Shown: piece by piece, positions 46,146 to 55,585 of the stretch
Position numbering within the stretch: position 1 is the stretch's first letter
How the letters are laid out: each line of letters starts with the position of its first letter
From: Sphingopyxis sp.
Lineage (GTDB): Bacteria > Pseudomonadota > Alphaproteobacteria > Sphingomonadales > Sphingomonadaceae
Direction of reading: 5' to 3'
Assembly: GCF_016704835.1 (NCBI RefSeq)
Contig: NZ_JADIZJ010000001.1
Location: 977,001-1,041,000, forward strand
DNA: 64,000 nt
Notes under the pieces: generated by a model
What the model was told of the DNA's origin: nothing
The model's database searches: none
The model's input: the letters and a program-made list of their open reading frames with translations, nothing else
Translations under genes and position numbers: made by a program

Positions 46146-46676
46146 TTACAGGCCGAGCAGCCCGCCCGCCAGTCCCGCGAGATATTTGTGATATTCGCGA
46201 AACAGCGTGGCGAAATTGGGCTCGCTGCGCACCGCGTCGGGCAGGATCGTCACCTTGTCGCCGATTGCGCGGCCGATTTCATATTCGGCGCGGCGCATGT
46301 GCCAGTCGGTGGTGACCAGCCGCACCGTCTTATAGTTGCGCCGCGCAACCCAGGTCGCGACTTCGGTCGCGTTCGAGCGCGTATCCTCGGCTTCGAACCC
46401 CAGCGCGATGCAGCAATCGAACAGGCGCAGCGGGCGTTTATATTCGGCGGCGAGCTCGCGCGGTTTGACCTCGCGCGCGACGCCGCTGATCAGCAGGCGC
46501 TTGGCATCGCCCGCCTCCAGCCGTTCGAGCGCGCGGTCGATGCGTCCCGGCCCGCCGGTGAGCACGACGATGGCATCGGTTTTCTGCGCCGCCGCGGGCA
46601 GCGGCGGCAGCAGCGCGAACCACGCAAAGCCAAGGATCCAGGCCAGGAAGAGAAGAGAAATCAGGCGCTTGATCAT
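46146..46676 (-). CDS. YdcF family (DUF218) membrane protein
   Basis: 176 residues with an N-terminal transmembrane helix (LISLLFLAWILGFAWFALL) and a DUF218 domain: DAIVVLTGGPGRIDRALERL, LLISGVAREV, ATEVATWVARRNYKTVRLVTTDWHMRRAEYE. The acidic and histidine residues typical of the SanA/YdcF group are there. Roles proposed for the family concern envelope and cell wall. The ATG overlaps the ftsX stop (ATGA); the ftsE-ftsX-ydcF-plsC order recurs in alphaproteobacteria. Confidence 0.85.
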   Translation of the reverse strand: MIKRLISLLFLAWILGFAWFALLPPLPAAAQKTDAIVVLTGGPGRIDRALERLEAGDAKRLLISGVAREVKPRELAAEYKRPLRLFDCCIALGFEAEDTRSNATEVATWVARRNYKTVRLVTTDWHMRRAEYEIGRAIGDKVTILPDAVRSEPNFATLFREYHKYLAGLAGGLLGL

Positions 46677-47578
46677 AAAATCTTCTTGAGCGCGGCGAGC
46701 AACGTCTGGCGCGCCGTCAGGGCTGCCAGCGCGATAGCCAATAGCGGCAGTGCCAGCAAGAGCGCCCAGCCGGTCGGCCCCAGCGACGCGGTCGCGGCGA
46801 GCCCCGAGGTGATCCCTGCCCATTGCCAGCCGATGAGCAGCAGGATCGCAGCGGCGACGACGCTGCCGAGCGCAATGCCATAGGCGGTGTCGATCGCGAT
46901 CCGGCGCTGGAACAGCCGGGTGATCTGGCGGTCGGTCGCGCCGATCAGGTGGAGCATCTCGATCGTCGCAAAATGGGTGCCGAGCGCGGCACGCGCGGTC
47001 ATGATCACCACCGCGGCGCTGGCGAGCGTCATCAGCAGCACGAGCCCGCCGGCGATCCATGCCAGCGAGCCGATCAGCCGCGCGACCGGCCCCAGCCATT
47101 CGGCGTGCGGGATGATCCGCGCGCCGGGGGCTTCGGCAGCGACCAGCGCGCGCAATTGCTCCATATGACCGCTGCGGTCTTCACCGACGAAATCGATATC
47201 GACCAACGCGGGGAGGGGAAGCGAGTGCAGCACCGGATCGTCGCCGTCGGCGCTGCCGAACCACTGACCCATCGTAGCCTGCAGCTCCTCGCGGTCGACG
47301 GCGCGCGCCGACAGGACAAAAGGCTGCGCGGCGGCGGCGCGGCGCAGCGCCGCGGCCTGTTCGGCGCGCGTCACCGGATTGGCGGTGACGATCTGCACCG
47401 TGACGCGTCCCGCGATCGCGCTGCCGATTGCATTGGCCGAGCGCGAAAGCCCGACCCCGGCGGCGGCGGCGAGCAGGGTCAGCATCATCAAAATCGCAAT
47501 CACCCACGGCGTCGGACCCGACAGGCGGCGGTCGGGCAGCAGGCGGCGGTGCTGGACGGGGACGCGCGGGATGATCAT
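46673..47578 (-). CDS. ftsX: cell division protein FtsX
   Basis: 301 residues. A first transmembrane helix (WVIAILMMLTLLAAAAGVGL) is followed by a periplasmic domain and three C-terminal helices. The signature ARAALGTHFATIEMLHLIGATDRQITRLFQRR is clear. FtsX with FtsE controls cell wall hydrolysis at the division site. Its start overlaps ftsE by ATGA. Confidence 0.92.
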   Translation of the reverse strand: MIIPRVPVQHRRLLPDRRLSGPTPWVIAILMMLTLLAAAAGVGLSRSANAIGSAIAGRVTVQIVTANPVTRAEQAAALRRAAAAQPFVLSARAVDREELQATMGQWFGSADGDDPVLHSLPLPALVDIDFVGEDRSGHMEQLRALVAAEAPGARIIPHAEWLGPVARLIGSLAWIAGGLVLLMTLASAAVVIMTARAALGTHFATIEMLHLIGATDRQITRLFQRRIAIDTAYGIALGSVVAAAILLLIGWQWAGITSGLAATASLGPTGWALLLALPLLAIALAALTARQTLLAALKKIL

Positions 47579-48306
47579 GCGCGGTTCGCCGGGGGATAGC
47601 GCAAGGCGCCGGTGGGATCGGCAAGCCGACCCTTTTCCAGCCGCATCATCTGGGCATTTTCGATGCGGCTGATCAGGTGGACATCGTGGGTGGCGACGAC
47701 GACGGTGGTGCCAAGGCGGTTGAGCGCCTCGAACAATCCCAAGAGGCGCATCGCCATTTCGGGATCGACGTTCCCCGTCGGTTCGTCGGCGACGAGCAGC
47801 TGCGGGCGCGCGATCACCGCGCGCGCGATCGCGACGCGCTGCTGTTCGCCGCCCGACAGCGTCGCGGGGCGCGCGTCGGCGCGGTCGCCGAGCCCGATCC
47901 AGCTGAGCATTTCGCCGACCGGCCCCGACAGATCCTCTTCGCTCACCCCCGCGATGCGCAGCGGCAGCGCGATATTGTCGCGCGCCGATAGATGCGGAAT
48001 CAGGCGGAAGTCCTGGAAAACGACGCCGATGCGGCGGCGAAAGCCTGGCAGGCGCGGGCGCGGCATATTGACGAGGTCCTCGCCGAACAGGCGGACGATG
48101 CCGCGGCTCGGCCGCTGCGCGAGGTAGAGCATCTTGAGCAATGATGTCTTGCCCGCGCCCGAGGGACCGGTGAGAAAATAGAAGCTGCCCGGTTGCAGGT
48201 TGAAGCTGATATCGCAGAGCACCTCGGCATCGGGGCCGTAGCGCAGACCAACCCCGTCAAATTCGACCATCGCGCCGCCGGGACGCGGGCTCGGCACATC
48301 CGTCAT
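47575..48306 (-). CDS. ftsE: cell division ATP-binding protein FtsE
   Basis: 243 residues. Walker A GPSGAGKTSLLK, Q-loop VFQDFRLIPHLSARDN, signature LSGGEQQRVAIARA, Walker B LLVADEPTGNVDP and switch histidine ATHDVHLI are present. The start is set at 48306 (MTDVPSPRPG); a longer frame from 48348 lacks a fitting N-terminus. It drives FtsX. This is the first gene of the operon and is divergent from the zinc-ribbon gene. Confidence 0.94.
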   Translation of the reverse strand: MTDVPSPRPGGAMVEFDGVGLRYGPDAEVLCDISFNLQPGSFYFLTGPSGAGKTSLLKMLYLAQRPSRGIVRLFGEDLVNMPRPRLPGFRRRIGVVFQDFRLIPHLSARDNIALPLRIAGVSEEDLSGPVGEMLSWIGLGDRADARPATLSGGEQQRVAIARAVIARPQLLVADEPTGNVDPEMAMRLLGLFEALNRLGTTVVVATHDVHLISRIENAQMMRLEKGRLADPTGALRYPPANRA

Positions 48307-48476
48307 GGCGTCACGCGCGCGCTGGCTTGCGCGGGCGAGGTGGCACAAAACAGGGGCGCGGCGGCGCTCATGCTCCGCCTGTTACACGGCTGCTGTGCGA
48401 GGTAAAGCGGGGAGTAGCCACGCGCATGTGACGCGGCGCTTGCAACGCTGCGAATCAGCGTGTTTAGAGGGGACCC

Positions 48477-49226
48477 ATGATCCTCGCCTGTCCGTCCTGC
48501 CGCACACGTTATGTCGTACCCGATACGGCAATCGGACCGACCGGGCGCACCGTGCGGTGCGCGAGCTGCCGCCACAGCTGGTTCCAGGAGCCTGCGGCGG
48601 TTGATCCGGCGGCGCCTGCGGCGCGCATCGAACCGGTCGCGGCGCCGACGACCCAACCCGCGCCATCGGCCGCTGAAAACCCTGCGCCGGTGGCCGAACG
48701 CGCCCCGCCGCCGCCCGAGGCCTTTGCTGCCGACCCGGCGCCGCGGCCGGCGCCGACGGTCGTTGACGAAGCGCCGCTGCCGTTCCGCCGCCCGCGCCGC
48801 AATCCGGCGAAGCGCTGGACGCTGATCGCCGCGAGCGCCGCGGCGCTGATGGTCGCCGGGACCGCGGGGCTCTATTATTTCGGCCTGCCCAGCTGGGCGC
48901 AGGGGCTCGGCCTGCCCGGGATGGCCGCCGAACCCGATCTGGTGATCGAACTGCCGCCCAATCAGGATCACCGCGAACTTGCCGACGGGACGATCTATTT
49001 CGCCGCATCGGGGGTGATCATCAACCCGACCGACCGCGAGCAGCGGGTGCCGCCGATCCTCGCCGAACTGCGCGATGCGCAGGGGACGATCGTTTACAGC
49101 TGGACGATCAAGCCGCCGGTGCGGATGCTGCCGCCCAACGAGAAGGTCAATTTCAGCGAAGCCAAGCTCGACATCCCGCGCCGTGCGACCCAGCTGACCG
49201 TCAGCTGGGCTTTGCCTAAAAGCTAA
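48477..49226 (+). CDS. MJ0042-type zinc-ribbon protein with transmembrane helix
   Basis: 249 residues. The N-terminal zinc ribbon is CPSCRTRYVVPDTAIGPTG and CASCRHSW. A long Pro/Ala-rich linker follows, then one transmembrane helix (LIAASAAALMVAGTAGLYYF) and a C-terminal extracytoplasmic DUF3426-like domain (VIELPPNQDHRELADGTIYFAASGVIINPT and PPNEKVNFSEAKLD). This architecture is regularly found next to ftsEX in alphaproteobacteria; function unknown. Confidence 0.82.
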   Translation: MILACPSCRTRYVVPDTAIGPTGRTVRCASCRHSWFQEPAAVDPAAPAARIEPVAAPTTQPAPSAAENPAPVAERAPPPPEAFAADPAPRPAPTVVDEAPLPFRRPRRNPAKRWTLIAASAAALMVAGTAGLYYFGLPSWAQGLGLPGMAAEPDLVIELPPNQDHRELADGTIYFAASGVIINPTDREQRVPPILAELRDAQGTIVYSWTIKPPVRMLPPNEKVNFSEAKLDIPRRATQLTVSWALPKS

Positions 49227-49258
49227 ATCTTACAATATCATGGCATGACGCCGCGGCG

Positions 49259-50323
49259 TCACAGGCTCAGTGCGGCGACCAACGATAACAGGAAGCTGGT
49301 CATCGTCGCGACGATGATCGGCGCGAAGCTGCGCCAGCCCTGATCGAGCAGCAAATGCAGCCGCGCCTTCATCGCGGTCGCGACGATCGCGAGCAGCAGC
49401 AATGCCTGCGCGCCCGTCGCGGCGCTATCCTGGAGGGGCTTGGGGATAGCAATAAGCGAGTTGAGCGCGGCGATGCCGAGAAAACCGATGATGAACCAGG
49501 GGAGGCGAAGCGGGATCTTGCGCGTGCTCTCGCTTTCGCCGCGGCGACCGAGCCACAGCGCGACGAGCATCAGCATCGGCGCGAGCAGCGCGACGCGCGT
49601 CAGCTTGACGATCGTCGCCACCTCTCCTGCCTGCGGCGAGAAAGAAAAGCCGCCGCCGATCGCCTGCGCGACGTCATGGATCGACGCGCCGATCAGGAAC
49701 CCCGCCTGCGCATCGGTCAGCTGCAGTTCGGCAGCGAGTACCGGATAAAGTGTCATGGCAAAGGCGCTGGCGACAGTGATGCCGACCAAAGTCAGCGTGA
49801 AACGCGCCTGATCGACGCGCTTGTCGCCGATCAGCGAATAGAGCGCGAGCGCAGCCGACGCACCGCAGATCGCGGTCGCGCCCCCGGCGAGTAGCGCGGC
49901 GTGACGATCCTGCGCAAACGCTCGCGCCGTCGCGACGGTGACAATGATCACGGTAAGCATGATCAGTACGAGTAGCGCGAAGGGCAGCGGCCCCAGTTCG
50001 GCTAATTGTTCGGCGGTGATCCGTGCGCCAACGAGGACGATCCCGATCCGTAGCGCTGTCTGCGACATCAGGTCGAGCCCGGCGTGGGTGCGCCGATCTT
50101 GCGACAGGAAACTCATCGCGAGGCCGATGAGCAGCCCCATCAGCACCAGCGGCGCGGCATAATGGTCGGCGAGCCAGGCGGCGGCGAGCGCCGCGATTGC
50201 AGAGACGAGCACCCCGGGCAGATAGTCGCGCCAGCGGCGCTTGGCGGGCGGATGCGCCTCAAGCTGCATCTCGCCATACAGGTCGGCGGCCATCGGCCAA
50301 CTTCGTTCGGATGGTGCGTTCAC
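49259..50323 (-). CDS. YeiH family (UPF0324) membrane transporter
   Basis: 354 residues with about ten transmembrane helices. The family block QTALRIGIVLVGARITAEQLAELG and GGATAICGASAALAL, followed by GFLIGASIHDVAQAIGGGFS, identify the YeiH/UPF0324 group, annotated as putative sulfate exporters without direct proof in most cases. The start is the GTG at 50323 with GGGGAA upstream; the ATG at 50293 is an alternative. It converges on the zinc-ribbon gene and is divergent from the tRNA gene. Confidence 0.88.
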   Translation of the reverse strand: MNAPSERSWPMAADLYGEMQLEAHPPAKRRWRDYLPGVLVSAIAALAAAWLADHYAAPLVLMGLLIGLAMSFLSQDRRTHAGLDLMSQTALRIGIVLVGARITAEQLAELGPLPFALLVLIMLTVIIVTVATARAFAQDRHAALLAGGATAICGASAALALYSLIGDKRVDQARFTLTLVGITVASAFAMTLYPVLAAELQLTDAQAGFLIGASIHDVAQAIGGGFSFSPQAGEVATIVKLTRVALLAPMLMLVALWLGRRGESESTRKIPLRLPWFIIGFLGIAALNSLIAIPKPLQDSAATGAQALLLLAIVATAMKARLHLLLDQGWRSFAPIIVATMTSFLLSLVAALSL

Positions 50324-50426
50324 GCAGCGTTCCCCATTCCCATGGCGCCGCTTCGCACATCGCCGCGTTGCGGTCGATAGACCATTGCTGCGCGGGCGCG
50401 CTCTTGCTAGAGGCCGCGCTCTATTG

Positions 50427-50503
<77 letters not shown>

Positions 50504-51328
50504 TTTCTCGTTGAATTTCAACGATTTGATGGGATAGCGACGAGGGGCTTAGGAGCCCGGATTTCGTTGCGTAAGCACCTCGATGGCGTTGCGAAGCTGA
50601 CATGCTCACCTTCGGCTCCCTGCCTTCCGAATCGAAGTAAGCAAAACGACGTTTTTCCAAAGCTTTAGAAATATCAAGGATGCTGTCGAAGACCGGCACC
50701 TGCCTTCATTGTAAATGCGTCCGCACGGGCCTACCGCCGCCATCCCTGCTCACAGATTGCTGTTAGTTTCTTATGCTCGGGTGGCGACAGCTTTTGCGCC
50801 CCATGTCGGCCGTTCAGACACTTTGTCGCTGTCACACGAAAGCGGACGCTCTACGCGGCGTGGGCTGCGCGCTTGTCTTTGCTTTACTGATAAGCAGGAC
50901 ACGATCTATGGCTGCGATCAGGTCAGTCTCGTACTCCACTCTTGTCATTTCCACTTAACATCCGATCGCAGAGTCGCGTTCGGGAGCATCGATCTCAGGA
51001 CCCTTGCGAGATCATCGTCCAGATAGGCGGCCGTCTTTTCTCAAGCGTCTGACCAACTTTGCTTGCCCGAAAAGACCACGTCAGATTGTCGGCAGGAATT
51101 CGACAAGCCCCAGCCGCGATAATGTGAACTCTTGGCCGATCTTTCATCGCGTGCGCCAACAAAGTGGGATCTGCGAGAAAGAGGTGTTCGGGATCGCTCC
51201 TCTTGAGCGAGGCAGCTTGGGAAATAAGATCGTGAAAGATTTTTGCGATGCTGGCAGCTGGCTTGCCCGTTCGCCCGACCAGCGCTTCCAGAGTAACGCG
51301 CACATAGGTCACAAGCCATCGATCAGGA
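50504..51328. other. low-density stretch after tRNA-Arg, no clear gene
   Basis: About 825 bases with only short overlapping frames. The longest plausible one (50995-51312, minus strand) would encode 105 residues containing ALVGRTGKPAASIAKIFHDL, which I do not recognise. Its reading frame seems to continue upstream into the adjacent flavoprotein remnant by a frame change. Base composition is less GC-rich than the flanks. I read it as decayed DNA. Confidence 0.45.
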
Positions 51329-51862
51329 TCAAGCTGTCCCGAACTTCGTCTCCACGTCGATTCCGATATCTTGTAGAAACTTCGTTGGTAGAATGCCGCC
51401 GGCGCAGACGATCACGGCATTATTCTGGATCGTGCGGTAACCTCCATGCGTCATCAGCGTGACTTGCGTTGCATCGATCTGGACGACCGTTGAGCTCAAC
51501 AGAACATTCAGCCGCCCCGCTTCCGCAGCCGCGGCAACGCGGTCGCGGTTCTTGGCTCTGGCCCGACCGAAGACGTCAGCACGGTAGGAAAGCGTAACAG
51601 TGGTTCCGTGCACATCGGCGATTGAACTTGCTGCTTCCAACGCACTGTCACCACCACCGACGACAAGCACATGCTGCCCGCGATATTGCTCGGGGTCGAT
51701 CAGCCGGTAAACGACTTTTGGTAAATCCTCGCCAGGAACCTGAAGCACTCGTGGCGTTCCACGGCGCCCGATCGCCAGCAATATTGTCCTGGCTTGGTAT
51801 TTTCCGCGCGATGTCGTTATCGTGAAATTGCCTTGCTCGCCGTCGCCGGTCGCAATCCTGTA
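51329..51862 (-). pseudogene. remnant of a pyridine-nucleotide flavoprotein reductase
   Basis: An open frame of 178 codons without the N-terminal FAD domain, bounded upstream by an in-frame TGA (51863-51865). It preserves a NAD(P)-binding fold: LLAIGRRGTPRVLQVPG, then HVLVVGGGDSALEAASSIAD (GxGxxA), and the closing NNAVIVCAGGILPTKFLQDIG. The layout is that of thioredoxin reductase-like proteins. With the N-terminal half missing it cannot be a working enzyme; it is truncated by a rearrangement at about 51.84 kb. Confidence 0.7.
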
Positions 51863-51995
51863 TCATTCGCTCTTCACATGGGGGGCACTCAACAGCGCGG
51901 TTGCGCTTAACGCCATGTTGGTGTTGGCAGGAAGCGGACTGATCGGCCGTTTTCTATATTCGCGTGTCCACCGCGGATATTCGGGCCGAGATTCC
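51847..51995 (+). pseudogene. fragment of a membrane protein, opposite to the reductase remnant
   Basis: About 50 codons reading SLFTWGALNSAVALNAM and LVLAGSGLIGRFLYSRVHRG: two hydrophobic helices and a basic turn like those of bacterial multi-pass membrane proteins. No start or end of a domain is present. It abuts the reductase remnant head to head, so an old deletion or inversion joined two unrelated gene ends. Family uncertain. Confidence 0.35.
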
Positions 51996-52025
51996 CGGAA
52001 CGGGACAGTCGTTTCGCCGAACCGA

Positions 52026-52109
52026 TTAATTCTGTTGCCAAAACTTAACGCGCGGTTAATCGCTCCACGCCTGCCAAGTTGGTTATCGTTATTTTCCGGG
52101 ATCTAATTT
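52026..52109 (+). promoter_or_regulatory. conserved upstream region of the first PEP-CTERM gene
   Basis: The block begins TTAATTCTGTTGCCAAAACT and ends just before the ATG with ...TAATTT. It aligns over its whole length with 53121-53205 upstream of the second PEP-CTERM gene, with TTAATT, GTTGC and AAAACTTAAC retained. Such conservation between intergenic regions suggests a shared promoter or operator copied with the gene. Confidence 0.6.
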
Positions 52110-52724
52110 ATGAAAATGGGTTTTACGCTGCTCGCCGCCGCCGCCGCCGCTGTATCGTCTCCGGCCCTCGCAGCGACCACCGTGCTGGACTTCAATGGTC
52201 ATTCCAATACAATTTTCGGTGCGCCGATTGTGCAATCTGGATTTCAGCTCGGTAATATTGCCGGCGATGAGCAGCATTTCCATCTGATCGACAGCGCGCA
52301 ATATGGGTTGCCCAGCAATGGTACCAGCGCCCTGTTGAATGACCGAAATACAAGCATCTTCCTCCGCGCGCTGGATGGTTCGGCGTTTTCGCTGTCGTCG
52401 GTGGACGTCGCCACCGCGTTGAACAATGGCCCTGCCTCGTCGCTGACGATTTCCGGCTTCTTCAATGGGCTGTTAACCGGTTCCTTCACCGTCGCAAATC
52501 TCGGCGGTTACCAGACCGTCTCGCCGAGCGGATTCTTGAATGTCGATCGAATCGTGTTTGATGGCGTCGGGGGTGGCGGCGGCTTCGAACTTGACAATAT
52601 CTCGCTTGCCGCCGCCAGCGCGGTGCCGGAACCTGCAACCTGGGCCATGATGCTGCTCGGCTTCGGCTTGATCGGATCGTCGCTACGCACGCGTCGGCGC
52701 TCGGCGAAACTCGTCGTCGCCTAG
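52110..52724 (+). CDS. PEPxxWA-CTERM sorting domain protein 1
   Basis: 204 residues. A signal peptide (MKMGFTLLAAAAAAVSSPALA) is followed by a beta-rich domain (TTVLDFNGH...SSVDVATALN...NVDRIVFDGVGGGGGFELDNISL) and the C-terminal sorting tag VPEPATWAMMLLGFGLIGSS ending in RTRRRS. PEP-CTERM proteins are exported and processed by an exosortase, which is not encoded in this window, and usually end up on the surface or in biofilm matrix. Two paralogs follow. Confidence 0.93.
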   Translation: MKMGFTLLAAAAAAVSSPALAATTVLDFNGHSNTIFGAPIVQSGFQLGNIAGDEQHFHLIDSAQYGLPSNGTSALLNDRNTSIFLRALDGSAFSLSSVDVATALNNGPASSLTISGFFNGLLTGSFTVANLGGYQTVSPSGFLNVDRIVFDGVGGGGGFELDNISLAAASAVPEPATWAMMLLGFGLIGSSLRTRRRSAKLVVA

Positions 52725-53205
52725 CATTCAACCATTTGCTGCGGGATGCGGACACCCATCGAGGGACCGCATCCCAAAAGCATGCCTGTAAAGGCAGCTC
52801 GCTATGGCGTTGCCGCAGCATTGCTCAAGCGATTGCACCGGACCATCGGAAGCTGTGGCCGCCCACGGCGTGGGTCTGCCACAGTTTCTCCGACAGGCAA
52901 GCTTGGCGCGTCGCCCGTCATGACTTGCTCTCCCGCCATCGCGTGCCGCTGCCCGGTCCAGCTAAAGGCGGCCATCTCGAGCGGTTCAAAACTGACGGCG
53001 GCGACACGCCCGGTTTAAACCGCCATTATCGTTCAGGCGTCAGACCCCTTGTCGAAATTGGCCGGATCGATCTCAAGGATTGCCTTTCCCGGAAAGGGAC
53101 ATACCCATCGTGCCAAGCTGTTAATTGCGTTGCTAAAACTTAACAGGCAGCTAAGCGCTTTCCCCACGCTGACTCGGCTGTCGCGATTATTCGGGGACTT
53201 GATTT
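52725..53205. other. gap between PEP-CTERM genes 1 and 2, with hairpin and shared promoter region
   Basis: A perfect 9-bp hairpin GGGATGCGG (52743-52751) / CCGCATCCC (52767-52775) probably marks the end of the first transcript, though no T-run follows. 52776-53120 shows no credible gene. 53121-53205 is the second copy of the conserved upstream block described before the first gene. Confidence 0.55.
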
Positions 53206-53835
53206 ATGAAAATGGTTTTTACGCTGCTCGCGGCAACCGCCGCCGTTATCTCGGCCCCGTCTGCGACCGCAGCGACGATCGTCGCCAGTTCAACCGGACT
53301 GACCAACCCACAAACTACCATCAACTTCGATGAAGTCGCGTTGGCGTCCGGAACGTCGGTGACCAATCAGTTCGCCTCGTTCGGCCTGACGATCGACCCC
53401 AGCTTGAGCTACACGCCGCAAACTGGTTTTCCCAATATCACCGGGAACACGCTGGGCAATTTCAGTCCTTCAGTTTCAGGCCCGGTGACGCTGAAATTTG
53501 CCTCATCTTTGACCGCGGCAGGTTTCAACATGGTCTCGAACGGTTCCGCCTACAGCTTCCAGGCCCTGCTTGGCGGCGTTGTGATCGAGAGTTTTCAATC
53601 GGCAGTGGGATCGAGCTCGGCGAGCAATTTTTATGGATTCACCGGGAGCAATTTCGATGCCATCCGCATCAACAATCTGTCGAGTGATTCCTATCTGATC
53701 GACAACGTCCAGCTGGGTGTCACAAGCGCCGTACCCGAGCCCGCAACCTGGGCGATGATGCTGCTGGGACTGGGTTTCGTCGGCGGGAGCCTTCGCTCAC
53801 GTCGTCGGCAACGGACCGCCGTTTCCTTCGGTTAA
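53206..53835 (+). CDS. PEPxxWA-CTERM sorting domain protein 2
   Basis: 209 residues. The signal peptide MKMVFTLLAATAAVISAPSA is close to that of the first paralog. The body (TTINFDEVALASGTSVTNQFASFGL, FASSLTAAGFNMVS, GFTGSNFDAIRINNLS) resembles the carbohydrate-binding-like beta domain of many PEP-CTERM proteins. The tag is VPEPATWAMMLLGLGFVGGS followed by arginines. The N-terminus and upstream region are shared with gene 1, and the body has diverged. Confidence 0.93.
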   Translation: MKMVFTLLAATAAVISAPSATAATIVASSTGLTNPQTTINFDEVALASGTSVTNQFASFGLTIDPSLSYTPQTGFPNITGNTLGNFSPSVSGPVTLKFASSLTAAGFNMVSNGSAYSFQALLGGVVIESFQSAVGSSSASNFYGFTGSNFDAIRINNLSSDSYLIDNVQLGVTSAVPEPATWAMMLLGLGFVGGSLRSRRRQRTAVSFG

Positions 53836-53852
53836 TAGATTTCCAAGTTTGG

Positions 53853-53888
53853 AAACCGCCGCCGGTCAGACGCCGTGCGGCGGTTTTT
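53853..53888 (+). terminator. rho-independent terminator after PEP-CTERM gene 2
   Basis: A perfect 10-bp stem AAACCGCCGC (53853-53862) / GCGGCGGTTT (53877-53886) runs into five T residues. Confidence 0.88.
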
Positions 53889-54108
53889 CATGTTTGCGCC
53901 CGCGCTACGGAGCGCAGCGCCAGCGGTCTGGCGCGTGCCGATTTTCCCGCCAACGGCGGAATTTTCGCCATTCTTAACGGGTGGATCCTCCCGACTTACC
54001 AGCCCAAGTGACTGTGCCGAAACGGAACATGTGCGAAAACATGCCGCGAGGGGCGTGGACTCATCTCGAGAATTTTTCCAAATGTAATGAAATGTTATCG
54101 GGGGTGTT

Positions 54109-54660
54109 ATGAAGAAACTTTGGATCGCTTGTTCGCTTGCCGCATTGGCGTCGGCTTCGCCCGCGCAGGCGGCAACCTTGATCGGGGACACGGTGACCTG
54201 TTCACAGGTCGGGGCGGGATCGAGCTATTCGTGCTTCACCAACACCGCGGTCGTGAGCGGGGGCGTGGAATTTGTCGTCGGCGCGGCGCCCAACCCGGCG
54301 ATCGGGCTCAATTTCAACGGCGGCGGCCTGCGGATTTCCAACCTCTCGGGCGGACCGCTGGTTCTGGCGCTGACCGTCGTCTCGCTTTCGGATCTGTCCA
54401 AGGCCTTTAGCAGCGCAAATCTTCTCAATTCGTCGATCGTTGGCTTTAACCAGTCCGACGTGTCGATCACGGGCGGCGTTCTGCAGCTCAACTTTGCCGG
54501 CACGATATGGGGCCGAAATTCCACCGCCAATATCGCGCTTGATACGGCGGCCGCCGTGCCTGAGCCGGGAACCTGGGCGATGATGCTGCTCGGGCTCGGT
54601 GCCATGGGCGCAGCGCTGCGCGCGCGCCGCAGGAAGAAGCCGGGCCTCCACTACGCCTGA
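54109..54660 (+). CDS. PEPxxWA-CTERM sorting domain protein 3
   Basis: 183 residues. Signal peptide MKKLWIACSLAALASASPAQA, then a cysteine pair (TCSQ...SCFTN) and beta strands (GGVEFVVGAAPNPAIGLNFNGGGLRISNLSGG). The tag is VPEPGTWAMMLLGLGAMGAA followed by RARRRKK. It is the most divergent of the three and lacks the shared upstream block. GGGGGTG sits just before the ATG. Confidence 0.92.
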   Translation: MKKLWIACSLAALASASPAQAATLIGDTVTCSQVGAGSSYSCFTNTAVVSGGVEFVVGAAPNPAIGLNFNGGGLRISNLSGGPLVLALTVVSLSDLSKAFSSANLLNSSIVGFNQSDVSITGGVLQLNFAGTIWGRNSTANIALDTAAAVPEPGTWAMMLLGLGAMGAALRARRRKKPGLHYA

Positions 54661-54690
54661 TCGCGGTCCCCCGGTTCACCGCCCCTGGAG

Positions 54691-54718
54691 AAAGCTCGGA
54701 TCTTGCGATCCGAGCTTT
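54691..54718 (+). terminator. terminator hairpin after PEP-CTERM gene 3
   Basis: A perfect 12-bp stem AAAGCTCGGATC (54691-54702) / GATCCGAGCTTT (54707-54718) with loop TTGC. The T-run is short, but the stem is strong. Confidence 0.75.
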
Positions 54719-55585
54719 GCCCTTCGGCCAAAGCTGCGCTGAGTGATTTTGCATTAACAAGATTGCCGCTTGTCTAGCTGGTTGCGAATGACCGACCTCG
54801 CAGCGTGAGCGAGCAATGGCTGCGATCGATCTTCATTTCACAGGCAAGGATGCCGGGTCGAGGATTAATTCGGCAACCGCGACATTGGCCGGGCAAAGCC
54901 GCGAATGTAAAGCGCAGCTGATTACTGGCGACATCGGGGGTCAGCGGCCAACAAAGCTGTGCCTCTGCAACATCGCCAGCGGGCGCAACTATATAGCCAA
55001 GGCGCCATTTTCGCCACCTCCAAACACTGGTCCGCCATTTCCCCGTCACCTCACCCGCTCAGAAGGGCGGCGCTGCTGTGAAAATGGCTCGCCGTTCGCA
55101 CGCATAGGCCAGCACCGCTTGCGATCTGGTGCGCCTTGCGTCCGATCAAGGCTGCAGGTTTTAGTCCGCCCTGCTTTTTTGAAATACCTCCCCTTTCCAC
55201 GCCGCCGATTCGCCGCCACGGTGCTGTTTGGGTTCCTTAAAGGGTACGACCGCGCACCGCTACCGGCGTCGCAGGCTGCCCGCCGGTGGCCATACGCTGC
55301 GCGTCCGCTAGGTTGGCAATGCTAGTCTTTACACCGCTGCCCGCACAGGCCGGAGGATCAGTCTTGCGCTTGCAAATGCGGGCTTGCGACCGGAAAGGTC
55401 CTGCCGCAGCCGGCTCGGCCCATCTTGGCCCCGCAGCCGATTCGGACGGCCGCAGCTCACGAAAGTCGACGCGGGAAAGGCAATGCTGCCGCAGCGGGCT
55501 TTGCCGAAATCACCCCATATTAATTCGGGTTGCGGAGACGGGAAGATATGGCCGAGATGGTGTTGAGGCGGCGTGGGGATGCGGC
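54719..55585. other. 870-base region without a gene before the response regulator
   Basis: No credible coding frame. A weak terminator-like hairpin GCAGG (55154-55158) / CCTGC (55170-55174) followed by six T residues is present. The last part must carry the control region of the response regulator gene. Nothing else recognised. Confidence 0.4.

Noticed and set aside
50995..51319. Two overlapping minus-strand frames of about 90-105 residues
   Set aside because: Neither has a recognisable domain; they lie in the decayed stretch and neither has a good ribosome site, so I kept them only as part of the region note.
52736..53143. 135-residue open frame between PEP-CTERM genes 1 and 2
   Set aside because: Its composition is unlike its neighbours', it starts in a hairpin and overlaps the conserved promoter block; no domain recognised.
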